Origin: Telmatospirillum siberiense
GTDB lineage: Bacteria > Pseudomonadota > Alphaproteobacteria > Rhodospirillales > Magnetospirillaceae
DNA: 64,000 bases
Direction: 5' to 3'
NCBI RefSeq assembly: GCF_002845745.1
Contig: NZ_PIUM01000016.1
Span: 54,467 to 118,466, forward strand
The notes beneath the pieces are model-generated. The model did not search any database and was not told the DNA's origin. It saw nothing but the letters and a program-made list of their open reading frames with translations. The first letter of the stretch is position 1; each line of letters begins with the position of its first letter. The position numbers and the translations under genes are program-made. Shown here piece by piece: positions 8,626-16,004 of the stretch.

Positions 8626-8817
8626 TCAAATACCGCCCGGAGATGAATCAGCCCATCCCATGGCCGGCACGAAAAGCGCGACCACGCAAATTGCCAGAGA
8701 CGTTCCTATTGCCATGTCCGCCCCGAAGGATTGATCCCCACGATCAACGCGGCCCCAGAACCCCAGGGACATCATGGAAATCCGATCAGGATTAATTTCA
8801 TATCCCCTAAAAGACAT
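8626..8817 (-). CDS. Possible small membrane or exported peptide, doubtful
   Basis: An open frame of 63 codons from an ATG at 8817 that reads MSFRGYEINPDRISMMSLGF. A later hydrophobic stretch is AIGTSLAICVVALFVPAMGW. No good ribosome binding site precedes this ATG. An internal ATG before the hydrophobic segment has GGGGCGGAC upstream and would give only a 29-residue peptide. I recognise no family. It may be non-coding. It is kept because it is the only plausible frame in the 470 bp between the Pmp3 gene and the tRNA. Confidence 0.22.
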   Translation of the reverse strand: MSFRGYEINPDRISMMSLGFWGRVDRGDQSFGADMAIGTSLAICVVALFVPAMGWADSSPGGI

Positions 8818-8896
8818 ATCGTGGCGCCGCCGCCGCGCCCATCCTCGCCCGCCCACTAGAAAGCGCCGCCTGATTTGAAATGTTCACGGCCGAAAC

Positions 8897-8915
8897 ATGG
8901 CCTTTGAAAGGCCAT
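8897..8915. repeat. Short perfect palindrome upstream of the tRNA gene
   Basis: ATGGCCTTT at 8897-8905 pairs with AAAGGCCAT at 8907-8915 around one central G. It lies about 37 bp before the putative tRNA -35 element. Its function is unknown. It could be a protein-binding site or a weak terminator stem without a T-tract. Confidence 0.4.
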
Positions 8916-8951
8916 CGTGATGGAATATGGCCAAACGCTTTCTGCCAGCGC

Positions 8952-8980
8952 TTGACGGTTCCCACGCTATTCTGTAGAAC
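8952..8980 (+). promoter_or_regulatory. Putative sigma-70 promoter of tRNA-Ser
   Basis: A -35 element TTGACG (8952-8957) and a -10 element TAGAAC (8975-8980) are separated by exactly 17 bp. Transcription would begin near 8987, about 40 bases before the mature tRNA 5' end, which fits a short 5' leader removed by RNase P. Confidence 0.5.
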
Positions 8981-9028
8981 CGGCCATCCGAGCACGACGG
9001 TGCGCCCCTGGGCGTCCGTTCCTCCCGC

Positions 9029-9121
9029 GGAAGGGTGGGTGAGTGGCTTAAACCAGCGGTTTGCTAAACCGTCGTAGAATGTCAAGTTCTACCGGGGGTT
9101 CGAATCCCCCCCCTTCCGCCA
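9029..9121 (+). tRNA. tRNA-Ser (anticodon GCU), CCA encoded
   Basis: A class II tRNA of 93 nt. The acceptor stem pairs GGAAGGG (9029-9035) with CCCTTCC, followed by discriminator G and genomically encoded CCA at 9119-9121. The anticodon loop TTGCTAA gives anticodon GCT, which reads AGC and AGU serine codons. The long variable arm GTAGAA...TTCTAC, diagnostic of serine or leucine tRNAs, and the T-loop GTTCGAATC are present. Its 3' end abuts a recombinase remnant, as expected where an element once integrated at a tRNA gene. Confidence 0.97.
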
Positions 9122-9123
9122 TT

Positions 9124-9497
9124 TCATAGAATGCGAACTCCGGACGTAACCGATGTCACGCCCGAGGTGGCGGTTAAGGTTCTGAGAAGGTCATCTTTAG
9201 ATCCCATGATGCGGACTTCGTGGTCCGTAACCTCGGCGCGCTGGGCCTAGACCCGCAGATGGTCGCGGCGGTAGCCGCCCGCCGGCCACGCGCATGCGTG
9301 CCGTCTCCACAAACCTGCGAGCCATCTCCGGTGTGACTGCCTGCTGGCCTGAACCTTCCAACATGGTCTGAGCCCGTTCGGCATCCGCCTGGGCTTGGTC
9401 GCGGATAGCCTTCAGGCCGGCAAATGCGGTCCTTCAATGCCGGGTCGTCCAGATTGGCGAAAACGGGCGGGCAACGCGTAAGAAAGGCGGCGTTCAT
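9124..9497 (-). pseudogene. Remnant of the C-terminal part of a serine recombinase
   Basis: Reading leftward from the ATG at 9497, the frame begins MNAAFLTRCPPVFANLDDPA. It must then shift one base to continue as a helical region (GLKAIRDQAQADAERAQTML), and shift again to continue as GGYRRDHLRV. An in-frame TAG follows, before AEVTDHEVRIMGSKDDLLRT and a stop at 9124-9126. From memory, this ending is that of large serine recombinases common in alphaproteobacteria. Two frameshifts, a stop and no catalytic N-terminal domain make it a pseudogene. It sits two bases past the tRNA-Ser CCA, so it probably marks an old tRNA-targeted integration. Confidence 0.75.
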
Positions 9498-9503
9498 GTC
9501 CTC

Positions 9504-9836
9504 TCAGCCTTGCGCCTTTTCCGACAGATCTGAGAAGTTTCTGATCTTGACCGAATGATCAGCAAAGCGGGCAACAATCTCCAACTCTCCTCCCATCGCC
9601 TCGACAAAACGGCGAAGCGTGCTGACATACATGTCGGCGCGCCTCTCGATTTTGGCGACCGAACCCTGGTTGATCTGGAGCGCCTGACCGATCTCCTCCT
9701 GGGACAACTTCAAAGCCCGGCGCATCTCGGCAAGGTCCATCTCCTCACCGAGCCGTTGTGCCTCGACTGTTGCCTGGGTCTGCGCCTCCGGGCTCATGCG
9801 GGCACGAAGCTCTGCGAAAGAACGCCTACCGGCCAT
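9504..9836 (-). CDS. HigA-like antitoxin (XRE helix-turn-helix)
   Basis: A 110-residue DNA-binding antitoxin. It starts at MAGRRSFAELRARM (9836), inside the 3' end of the toxin gene with an 11-bp overlap; a longer frame reaching 9884 lies wholly in toxin sequence. The XRE helix-turn-helix is at about 38-90 (RRALKLSQEEIGQALQINQ, then SVAKIERRADMYVSTL). The toxin comes first and the antitoxin second, the order typical of HigBA modules. It should neutralise the toxin and repress the operon at the palindrome at 10193-10209. Confidence 0.85.
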   Translation of the reverse strand: MAGRRSFAELRARMSPEAQTQATVEAQRLGEEMDLAEMRRALKLSQEEIGQALQINQGSVAKIERRADMYVSTLRRFVEAMGGELEIVARFADHSVKIRNFSDLSEKAQG

Positions 9837-10191
9837 CGTCTTTCTCCTTTTCCAGTTCGACCAGATGCTCGTCGTAAAGGGCATCGGCGATGGGGATCAT
9901 CCGTTCGTAGAAACGTTTGTCGCCGGTCTTGTCCCCGCCGATCAGCAGGATTGCCGCGCGGCGCGGATCAAAGGCGTAGAACACCCTCAAAGGCTTGCCG
10001 CCGCTCTGCACGCGCAACTCCCGCATATGGGCGTGACGCGAGCCGTTGACGCCGCTCGAATAGGGGAACGGCAGATTGGGGCCTCGGCTTTCCAGCTTGC
10101 GGACATACGCATCGATACTGATCTGTTCGGCCTCGGTGAGCGTGTCCCACCAGCCTCCAAATTCGTCCGTATATTCGACCGGCCACGACAT
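9826..10191 (-). CDS. HigB/Gp49-like toxin of a type II toxin-antitoxin pair
   Basis: A 121-residue protein of the RelE/HigB superfamily, Gp49-like branch. These are ribosome-dependent mRNA interferases. Visible signatures are the N-terminal EYTDEFGGWWDTLTEAEQ segment, MRELRVQSGGKPLRVFYAFD (about 56-75), and the strand AILLIGGDKTGDKRFYERMI that ends in the usual K-R-F-Y pattern. The stop overlaps the antitoxin start by 11 bp, so translation is coupled. The perfect palindrome just upstream is the likely operator. The pair looks intact, unlike neighbouring genes in this decayed segment. Confidence 0.85.
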   Translation of the reverse strand: MSWPVEYTDEFGGWWDTLTEAEQISIDAYVRKLESRGPNLPFPYSSGVNGSRHAHMRELRVQSGGKPLRVFYAFDPRRAAILLIGGDKTGDKRFYERMIPIADALYDEHLVELEKEKDDGR

Positions 10192-10192
10192 G

Positions 10193-10209
10193 AAGGAATA
10201 CTATTCCTT
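10193..10209 (-). promoter_or_regulatory. Operator palindrome of the HigBA-like operon
   Basis: AAGGAATA (10193-10200), a central C, and TATTCCTT (10202-10209) form a perfect 17-bp palindrome one base upstream of the toxin ATG. A second, imperfect TTCC...GGGAA repeat overlaps it on the far side. It probably binds the antitoxin alone or the toxin-antitoxin complex. It also covers the toxin's ribosome binding region. Confidence 0.6.
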
Positions 10210-10343
10210 AAAGGGAATTAATGCAAGCCCTTTGCCGGGTCGAGGGTACTACCTGCAATGCATGACCTCCCTCGATGGTTAGTCCCTAATCCAGTCCTGC
10301 TTGCAGACAGGCAAGGCACCTCTCTCCAGACGATGCCGCAGGA

Positions 10344-10802
10344 CTGAAAATTGCCAACGAGATCAACTTCACTGATGAGCGCCTGTTCGAAAACATAATG
10401 CTATTGTGGCAGCACTTTGGACGTCAGCCGCGGCGAGCAGAACTGGCCAAGCCTCCGTCCGTGATTTCTCAGTCGGCCTACCTACGTCGGTTTCATTCAT
10501 GGACTGATGCTCTTACCCAGTTCGTCGCCTATGCGAACGCGCAGGACACTCGACCGCCAGATCCTGTCGAAATCCCAAAGGGTCACAAAACTGGCCGTGA
10601 TCCGTCTCTCAGACTCAGGTTCCGCGTGATGAAGCGGGACAATTTTTCGTGTCGAGTATGTGGAGCGAGCCCGGCATTGAAGCCAGGGCTGACGCTACAT
10701 GTTGATCACATTGTCGCGTGGAGTCTCGGCGGTGAAACGGTCGACGATAACCTTCAGACGCTTTGTGAGCCGTGCAACTTGGGGAAAAGCAACATGCTGT
10801 AG
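10344..10802 (+). pseudogene. 5'-truncated HNH endonuclease gene
   Basis: The recognisable coding sequence begins near 10344 (LKIANEINFTDERLFENIML) and runs to a TAG at 10800-10802. The first in-frame ATG (10398) lies inside conserved sequence. Upstream the frame is closed by a TAA at 10287-10289 with no start codon. The helical region about LWQHFGRQPRRAEL and FHSWTDAL looks like the homing-endonuclease-associated repeat found before the nuclease in full-length relatives of about 250 residues. The HNH domain itself is intact: CRVCG, LHVDHIVAWSLGG, DNLQTLCEPCNLGKSN. The N-terminal half is missing. A shortened product from 10398 (134 residues) could still be made. Confidence 0.65.
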
Positions 10803-10884
10803 CGACCGCTACCGCGTCCGGTTCGAACTCAGAGGGGTACAGCGTAAACATAGTGCTCATCTTCGTCGGACACGGCCCGCCATT

Positions 10885-11187
10885 TCAGTCCGCCAATGCC
10901 TCTTCCACTGCCCGGGGATTCTTGGCGATCACGGTCAGCAGAAACCGTGCGGTCCGATCGGGTGAACGCCGCCCTTGCTCCCAGTCCCGCAATGCGGAGA
11001 CCGCGAATCCGTAGCGGGCGGCGAATTTGTCTTGTGACAGTCCGGAACGCTCGCGAATGGACTTGACATCAACGGTGGCCGGCACCTGCACGGTATGGGC
11101 TACCGTCCCTTTGGGGTTCCCGTCAAGGTACTGCAAGGCGCCTTCAAGACCTTGGATGATTTCGTCACCGATGTTGCGTTGGGTCAT
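10885..11187 (-). CDS. XRE-family antitoxin-like regulator whose toxin gene is largely lost
   Basis: A 100-residue protein. The N-terminal region (IIQGLEGALQYLDGN) is followed by a helix-turn-helix at about 42-95 (SIRERSGLSQDKFAARYGF, LRDWEQGRRSPDRTA). This layout is typical of antitoxins that follow RelE-type toxins. Its ATG overlaps, in an ATGA, the stop of an upstream frame that preserves only the last 29 codons of what looks like that toxin. It may now act as an orphan repressor. Confidence 0.78.
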   Translation of the reverse strand: MTQRNIGDEIIQGLEGALQYLDGNPKGTVAHTVQVPATVDVKSIRERSGLSQDKFAARYGFAVSALRDWEQGRRSPDRTARFLLTVIAKNPRAVEEALAD

Positions 11188-11273
11188 TTCCCATACCTCG
11201 CGATGATGGTTTCAACGATCCGAGCCATGGCCTTCTTTTGAGCGCTGCTCAGGTCGGATTGGACGTTCTTCGG
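11184..11273 (-). pseudogene. 3' remnant of a RelE-type toxin gene
   Basis: An open stretch of 29 codons (KNVQSDLSSAQKKAMARIVE, ending ETIIARYGK) terminates in a TGA that overlaps the antitoxin ATG. It is closed upstream by an in-frame stop at 11274-11276. The K-N-x-x-S-D-L-S-x-x-x-K-K-A pattern resembles the C-terminus of RelE/HigB toxins that precede this antitoxin type. The rest of the toxin is absent. The identification is by pattern and context only. Confidence 0.45.
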
Positions 11274-11303
11274 TCAATCGGTCGGAAAGGCCGGCGGCCA
11301 CGT

Positions 11304-11351
11304 TCAATCCCGCTTTCTCGGGCTGATTTCGATCATGAGAATCCGCTTCAT
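11304..11351 (-). pseudogene. N-terminal stub of a flavodoxin-like NADH reductase
   Basis: ATG at 11351 reads MKRILMIEISPRKRD and then stops at 11304-11306. The hydrophobic strand followed by S-P-R resembles the first beta-strand and phosphate loop of azoreductase or flavodoxin-fold NAD(P)H dehydrogenases. Only 15 codons remain, so the call is weak. It fits the pattern of truncated genes on either side. Confidence 0.28.
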
Positions 11352-11356
11352 GGCAT

Positions 11357-11794
11357 TCACCCCCGTGCCTGCGCCGTCAGGGCGTTCCATGCCGCAAGCG
11401 AGTCCATATAGTCCCGCCAATGCGCGATCTTGCGGTTCTCGATCCTGACGATCGAGCAGAATCGGTTATCGTATTTCACGCCGGTCGCGAGGATCGTCCC
11501 GTGCACCTCGTATTCGATGACGACGACGGTGCCATCGTCCGTCTTGTGAACGACCAGCTTGTCGGCGGACCGCAGCGCGATGCCATCGACATAGCCCCTG
11601 AACGCGGCCATCAGATCGACACGCCCGGTGATGATGCGCGGCCAGCCTGGCACATCGTAGCGAACCTCATAGACAGTCTCGCCGGTGATGACGTCGAAGA
11701 AGTGCTCACCGTCGACGAGATCGCCGAGTGCCTCCCGGACGAGATCGAAATAAGGTGCGGCGGGCTGGTAGGCGGCGTATTCGGGATTCGGCAT
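11357..11794 (-). CDS. SnoaL-like (NTF2-fold) protein
   Basis: A 145-residue soluble protein of the NTF2/SnoaL-like fold. The pattern is an N-terminal helix (PYFDLVREALGDLVDGEHF), the segment YDVPGWPRIITGRVDLMAAF, then antiparallel strands (TVVVIEYEVHGT, FCSIVRIENRKIAHWRDYMD). The start at 11794 has CGGAGAG upstream; a longer in-frame ATG at 11926 lies in the adjacent transporter gene and lacks support. Members are diverse hydrolases, isomerases or ligand binders, so the substrate cannot be assigned. It may belong with the TauE transporter upstream on the same strand. Confidence 0.8.
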   Translation of the reverse strand: MPNPEYAAYQPAAPYFDLVREALGDLVDGEHFFDVITGETVYEVRYDVPGWPRIITGRVDLMAAFRGYVDGIALRSADKLVVHKTDDGTVVVIEYEVHGTILATGVKYDNRFCSIVRIENRKIAHWRDYMDSLAAWNALTAQARG

Positions 11795-11891
11795 CGGGTG
11801 CTCTCCGTTGTTCGCATAGTTGCTTACGAAACGAGAGCTACATGTAATCCGGAAGCCTCTTCTTCGGAAGAACGCACCTTGGTTCGGTTGA

Positions 11892-12641
11892 TCACGGAAG
11901 AGGCCTGAGCGCCATCTCGCATCCAAGCAGCAGAAGGCCGATCAGGAATCCGCGACGGAAAACAGCCGGGCTGATCCTGTTGCGAACGAGCTGCCCCGCC
12001 CACATGCCCCCAAGTGCCGGCGCAACGGCCAAGGCGGACAAAAGCAGACCTTCCGGATGGAAGGACCCGTGTGTTCCAAGCCCAACCGCCAGCGCGATCG
12101 TCGACACGGTGAACGACAGGCCAAGTGCCTGCACCAAATCGTCCTTTGAGAGTTCGAGCGCCTGAAGGTAGGGCACGGCCGGAATGACGAATACGCCGGT
12201 TCCGCCCGTGACGATGCCCGTGATCGCTCCGATGACAGGCGACAGCCAAGGTTCGACATGCCGCGGGATGCCGAGCTGGCGGGCGAAAAGCGTGTAACCG
12301 GAATAAATCACGAGTGCGATGCCGAGCATGGTCGTCGTCAAGCCAATGTCCCCGCTGGCGATCCATGCCGATCCCGACACGGTTCCCGCCGCGACGGCCA
12401 GCATCATCGGCCACAGCCTTCGCAGAAGCGAACCGAAGCTCGGGCCGGCCAAAAGTTGCCAGATATTGGTGACGAAAGACGGGACAATCAGCAGGCTTGC
12501 GGCCCCCAGTGGCGAGATGAGCGCGCCGAGCACCCCCATTGCCACGGTGGGAAGGCCCATTCCGGTGACGCCTTTGACGAGGCCGGCAACGAAGAAGGTT
12601 GCGAAGACGACGGAGAGCGGAGCTATCGAGAGATCAAACAT
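11892..12641 (-). CDS. TauE/SafE-family anion exporter
   Basis: A 249-residue polytopic membrane protein with about eight hydrophobic segments in two halves. The N-terminal half carries FVAGLVKGVTGMGLPTVAMG and the C-terminal half ITGIVTGGTGVFVIPAVPYL, the paired G-x-G-rich loops typical of the TauE/SafE (DUF81) family. Members move sulfite, sulfoacetate or related organic anions, and the substrate here is unknown. It is divergent from the LysR gene at 12739 across 97 bp, which suggests control by that regulator. Confidence 0.87.
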   Translation of the reverse strand: MFDLSIAPLSVVFATFFVAGLVKGVTGMGLPTVAMGVLGALISPLGAASLLIVPSFVTNIWQLLAGPSFGSLLRRLWPMMLAVAAGTVSGSAWIASGDIGLTTTMLGIALVIYSGYTLFARQLGIPRHVEPWLSPVIGAITGIVTGGTGVFVIPAVPYLQALELSKDDLVQALGLSFTVSTIALAVGLGTHGSFHPEGLLLSALAVAPALGGMWAGQLVRNRISPAVFRRGFLIGLLLLGCEMALRPLP

Positions 12642-12738
12642 GCCTCATGATTATCGGCTTCAGATCCATCAACAATGAGGATGTGCCGATATCTGGCTTC
12701 GGCTATCCCGAAGGCTGATGATCGGGTAGTCTTGCCTC

Positions 12739-13626
12739 ATGCGCTTCGACCTGACCGATCTTCGCCTTTTCCTTGCCGTCGTGGATGCCGGAAGCATCAC
12801 CCATGGAGCGGCCGACGCCGGGCTGTCTCTTGCGGCGGCCAGTGAACGGTTACGCGACATGGAGGCCACGGGCGAAGTCGTGCTGCTGACTCGTGGCCGG
12901 CGTGGCGTGGTCCCCACCGAGGCCGGCGAGGCGCTCGCCCATCACGCGCGCGCGATCCTGCATCAGATGGCGCAAATGCGTGGCGAACTCGGGCATTATG
13001 CGAAGGGCCTGCGCACGATGATCCGTATCCTCGCCAACACTGCGGCCGTCACCGAGTTTCTGCCCAGGCGACTTGCACCATGGATGGCTGCGCACCCTCA
13101 GGCCGATGTCGAGCTGAAGGAGCGGCAGAGCGTCGAGATCGCCAAAGCCATTGCCGCAGGTTTCGCCGAGATCGGCATCCTGTCCAGTGCGGCCGTCGCC
13201 ACCGGACTGACGTTGCGCCCTTTTGCGCTCGACAGGCTGGTCATGGTGGCGTCGCGCAATCACCCGTTGGCGGCAAAGGCCGAGGTTCGATTCGCCGATC
13301 TGTTGGACCAGCATTTCATTGGCCTGACGGGCGGCGCCTTGCAGCGCCACATCGATATGCAGGCGGAGAACCTTGGCGCAAAGCTCAAGGTCCGTGTGGC
13401 GCTTCGCAATTTCGACGGCATCTGCCGGATGGCCGGCGAAGGCGTCGGTATCGGCATCGTTCCGGAATCAGCCGCGCGGCGCTCGAAGCGGTCGGCGCGA
13501 ATCGCCATCGCCCGGCTTCAGGACGACTGGGCCACGCGCCGGCTTTCCGTCTGTGTCCGAAGCGAGGCGGAACTGACATCACCCACAAGAAGCCTGTTCG
13601 AGTATCTGTCCGCACCAGCCGGATAA
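12739..13626 (+). CDS. LysR-family regulator
   Basis: A 295-residue regulator. The winged helix is at about 4-62 (LRLFLAVVDAGSITHGAADA, LSLAAASERLRDME). The effector-binding domain runs from about 90 to the end, with the usual GEGVGIGIVPES segment near 235-246. It is divergent from the TauE/SafE gene, its probable target. Its stop is only 8 bp from the stop of the convergent MFS gene. Confidence 0.88.
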   Translation: MRFDLTDLRLFLAVVDAGSITHGAADAGLSLAAASERLRDMEATGEVVLLTRGRRGVVPTEAGEALAHHARAILHQMAQMRGELGHYAKGLRTMIRILANTAAVTEFLPRRLAPWMAAHPQADVELKERQSVEIAKAIAAGFAEIGILSSAAVATGLTLRPFALDRLVMVASRNHPLAAKAEVRFADLLDQHFIGLTGGALQRHIDMQAENLGAKLKVRVALRNFDGICRMAGEGVGIGIVPESAARRSKRSARIAIARLQDDWATRRLSVCVRSEAELTSPTRSLFEYLSAPAG

Positions 13627-13634
13627 CCGCCGGA

Positions 13635-14891
13635 TCAGGTTGCAACCGTGGCCTTGAAAGCGGTGCCGGACGCGAGCAAAGCGGCGATTCCGAAAGCCGT
13701 TCCGACACCGCATACGCCCAACCATCCCGCATGCGCCCAGGCGATTCCCGACAAACCCGAACCAGCCGCCGCTCCAAAGAAGAACAAGCCGGTGAACAAG
13801 CCATTCATGCGGCCTCGCGCTTCCGGCCGGACGAGGTTGATGGCGCGCCGTCCGAGCGTCTGATCGCCAATGACGCCGAGATCAAGCAAAACGGCGGCGC
13901 CGCTCAATATGACCAAGGCCGCGCCGGCCGGCACGCCGGGGATGGCCCGAAACACGGCGTCGCCGCCCAACTCGGCAAGAACCATCGCGATGATGATACT
14001 GGCGTGGGCGGCGAAGGTCCCTCCACGAGTCCACCCTCGATCACCTATGCGACCGGCGATTGGAGCGATGAACGCCCCGGCGGCCCCCGTGAGCGCAAAA
14101 AGCGCAATACCTGATTGGTTGAGGGAAAACGGGGGTTGGGACAGACGCAAGGCGACCGATGTCCAGAATACCCCGAATGCCCCCATGCAAAGCGCCTGAT
14201 AGGCCGCACGATGTCTGAGAACAGGCTCTTCGCGCAAGATCGTCAGCATTGAGGCGATGAGGACGCCATATCCACGCGACGCGTACGGTCGCCGCCGCGG
14301 CAGAACGCGGGCCAGGAGGACCGCCAGCACGGCGATGACGCCCGCGAGCGTGATGTAGAACGACCGCCAGCCGGCGATTTCGGCGAACAGGCTGGCGATT
14401 GGACGCGACAGCAGAATGCCCAGCATGAGCCCGCTCATGACGTTACCGACGACACGACCGCGCTGCGCGTCCGCGCTCAGTTGCGCGGCGACGGGGACCA
14501 GCATTTGGATGGCGCTCGCCGTCACGCCGGACAGGTAACAGGCGGCAAAGAACAACGGCAGGTTCGGCGCATAGGCGACGCTGGCCAGCGCAACCGCGTC
14601 GACACCGAGCGTTGCGACGATCAGCGTCCGGTTCTCCACCAGATCCGTCAGCGGCACCAACAGAAGCAATCCGCTCGCATAGCCCAGCAGCGTGAATGTG
14701 GTTACAAGACCGGCTTTCGACGTTGTCAGACCAAAATCGGCTTGGATCAATCCGATTAACGGCTGCGAAGCGTAGAGGCTGAGCACGGTCACTCCGACCG
14801 AGAAGGCGAACAGCGCCATAAGTCCGGCGGATAGTTTATCCGGCGGTACGGTGGTCGCCGAGACAGGCTTTTTCTCGAAGGCTAATGGCAT
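13635..14891 (-). CDS. MFS exporter
   Basis: A 418-residue inner-membrane protein with 12 predicted helices. The N-terminal tail (MPLAFEKKPVSATTVPPDKL) leads into helix 1 (LMALFAFSVGVTVLSLYASQ). The first helix-loop repeat is LGYASGLLLLVPLTDLVENR, and QRGRVVGNVMSGLMLGILLS is the helix 4-5 region. It is paralogous to the MFS protein at 6108-7310 and is likewise divergent from a LysR gene (15012). Export of a drug-like or metabolic compound is likely, with unknown substrate. Confidence 0.88.
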   Translation of the reverse strand: MPLAFEKKPVSATTVPPDKLSAGLMALFAFSVGVTVLSLYASQPLIGLIQADFGLTTSKAGLVTTFTLLGYASGLLLLVPLTDLVENRTLIVATLGVDAVALASVAYAPNLPLFFAACYLSGVTASAIQMLVPVAAQLSADAQRGRVVGNVMSGLMLGILLSRPIASLFAEIAGWRSFYITLAGVIAVLAVLLARVLPRRRPYASRGYGVLIASMLTILREEPVLRHRAAYQALCMGAFGVFWTSVALRLSQPPFSLNQSGIALFALTGAAGAFIAPIAGRIGDRGWTRGGTFAAHASIIIAMVLAELGGDAVFRAIPGVPAGAALVILSGAAVLLDLGVIGDQTLGRRAINLVRPEARGRMNGLFTGLFFFGAAAGSGLSGIAWAHAGWLGVCGVGTAFGIAALLASGTAFKATVAT

Positions 14892-14946
14892 GGGGAGGTT
14901 CTCCGGGCGGCTTTGGGCGTCTTCGAGCGACGCGAGATCCCCATTG

Positions 14947-14962
14947 TATATTCCCGCATATA
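14947..14962. promoter_or_regulatory. Candidate LysR operator between the MFS and LysR genes
   Basis: TATAT (14947-14951) and ATATA (14958-14962) form an inverted repeat around TCCCGC in the 120-bp divergent region. An AT-rich tract follows up to the LysR start. This is a plausible regulator-binding site, weakly supported. Confidence 0.3.
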
Positions 14963-15011
14963 ACGTGATAATCGTCGATAAAATTAACTAACTCTTCCGG
15001 TAAAAGTGATA

Positions 15012-15905
15012 ATGGCAAGTCTTGAGCACTATGAAGCCTTCGTGCAAACGATCGAGCGCGGCAGCTTGACCGGGGCCGCCAAGCGTCTGAACCGGTCCCT
15101 GCAATCGATCAGCCGGGCGCTTGCGGCACTTGAGGATGAACTCGGTGTTGAGCTTGTGCGCAGGACGACGCGGCGCCTGCATCCGACGCCCGCCGGTTTC
15201 ATGCTTTTCGAAAAGCTTAGGACCGCCCTCAAAGACATCGAGAACGCGCGGGCGGAGGCCGGGCGGGACGCGGATCGCGTGAGCGGTGTCCTTAGAATTG
15301 GCGCCTCCGTCCTATTTGCCCCGAACCATGTCGTTCCCACCGCCACGGCCTTTCTGCAGCGCTTCCCGGAGGTCGAGATCGAGCTGGTCTTGAACGACGC
15401 GCTTGCCGACCTTATCGAAGATCGCCTCGATGTGGCGATCCGGATCGGCGATCTTGGTGCCGCCAGCCTGCGATCGAAGAAGATCGCGCAACTCCGCCGC
15501 GTCGTCGTCGCGGCGCCGTCCTACCTGACGCGTCGAGGGTATCCGAAGGCGCCATCGGATCTCTCCACGCATCTGTGTGTCGTCCGGACCTTTGGACCTG
15601 AAGGGGACATCTGGCCGCTGACGCAAGGCGCCGAGATAGCCCGGGTTCCCGTAAAGGGGGCGTTGCGATGCAATGATGCGGCGGCAGCCAACGCCGCGGT
15701 GCTGCACGGGGCCGGCATCGGCCTGGCGCCCCTTTGGCAGGTTCGGCACGACATTGACGCCGGTCGCCTTGAACTGCTGCTGCCGGAATTCGAGCCGCCG
15801 CCGATCGCGGTGAGCGCCGTCTGGCCGGCGAGCGCGGGAGCGCCCGCACGAACCCGGCTGTTCATCGAGATGCTCAGCCATCGACTAGCGGGCGAACGGA
15901 TATAA
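15012..15905 (+). CDS. LysR-family regulator of the adjacent exporter
   Basis: A 297-residue regulator. The winged helix is at about 3-62 (FVQTIERGSLTGAAKRLNRS, SISRALAALEDELG). The effector domain has a GAGIGLAPLWQVRHDIDAGR segment near 236-255. The ATG at 15012 is used; a GTG six bases earlier would add two residues. It is divergent from the MFS gene at 13635-14891, its probable target, and repeats the arrangement at 6108-8306. It converges on the glutathione transferase gene, with a GC-rich stem (15955-15982) between them. Confidence 0.87.
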   Translation: MASLEHYEAFVQTIERGSLTGAAKRLNRSLQSISRALAALEDELGVELVRRTTRRLHPTPAGFMLFEKLRTALKDIENARAEAGRDADRVSGVLRIGASVLFAPNHVVPTATAFLQRFPEVEIELVLNDALADLIEDRLDVAIRIGDLGAASLRSKKIAQLRRVVVAAPSYLTRRGYPKAPSDLSTHLCVVRTFGPEGDIWPLTQGAEIARVPVKGALRCNDAAAANAAVLHGAGIGLAPLWQVRHDIDAGRLELLLPEFEPPPIAVSAVWPASAGAPARTRLFIEMLSHRLAGERI

Positions 15906-16004
15906 CAATATTCGACGACATGGTGCGGCGAGGAAGACGTCCGCCCGCAGGTCAAAGCGGCGACGGGGACCGGCCGCCGCTTCCAATGCCACTCAAGATC
16001 GGCT

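Noticed and set aside
8626..8856. A 76-codon version of the small frame before the tRNA
   Set aside because: The extra N-terminal residues (GGRGWARRRRHD) have no ribosome binding site. Even the shorter version is doubtful.
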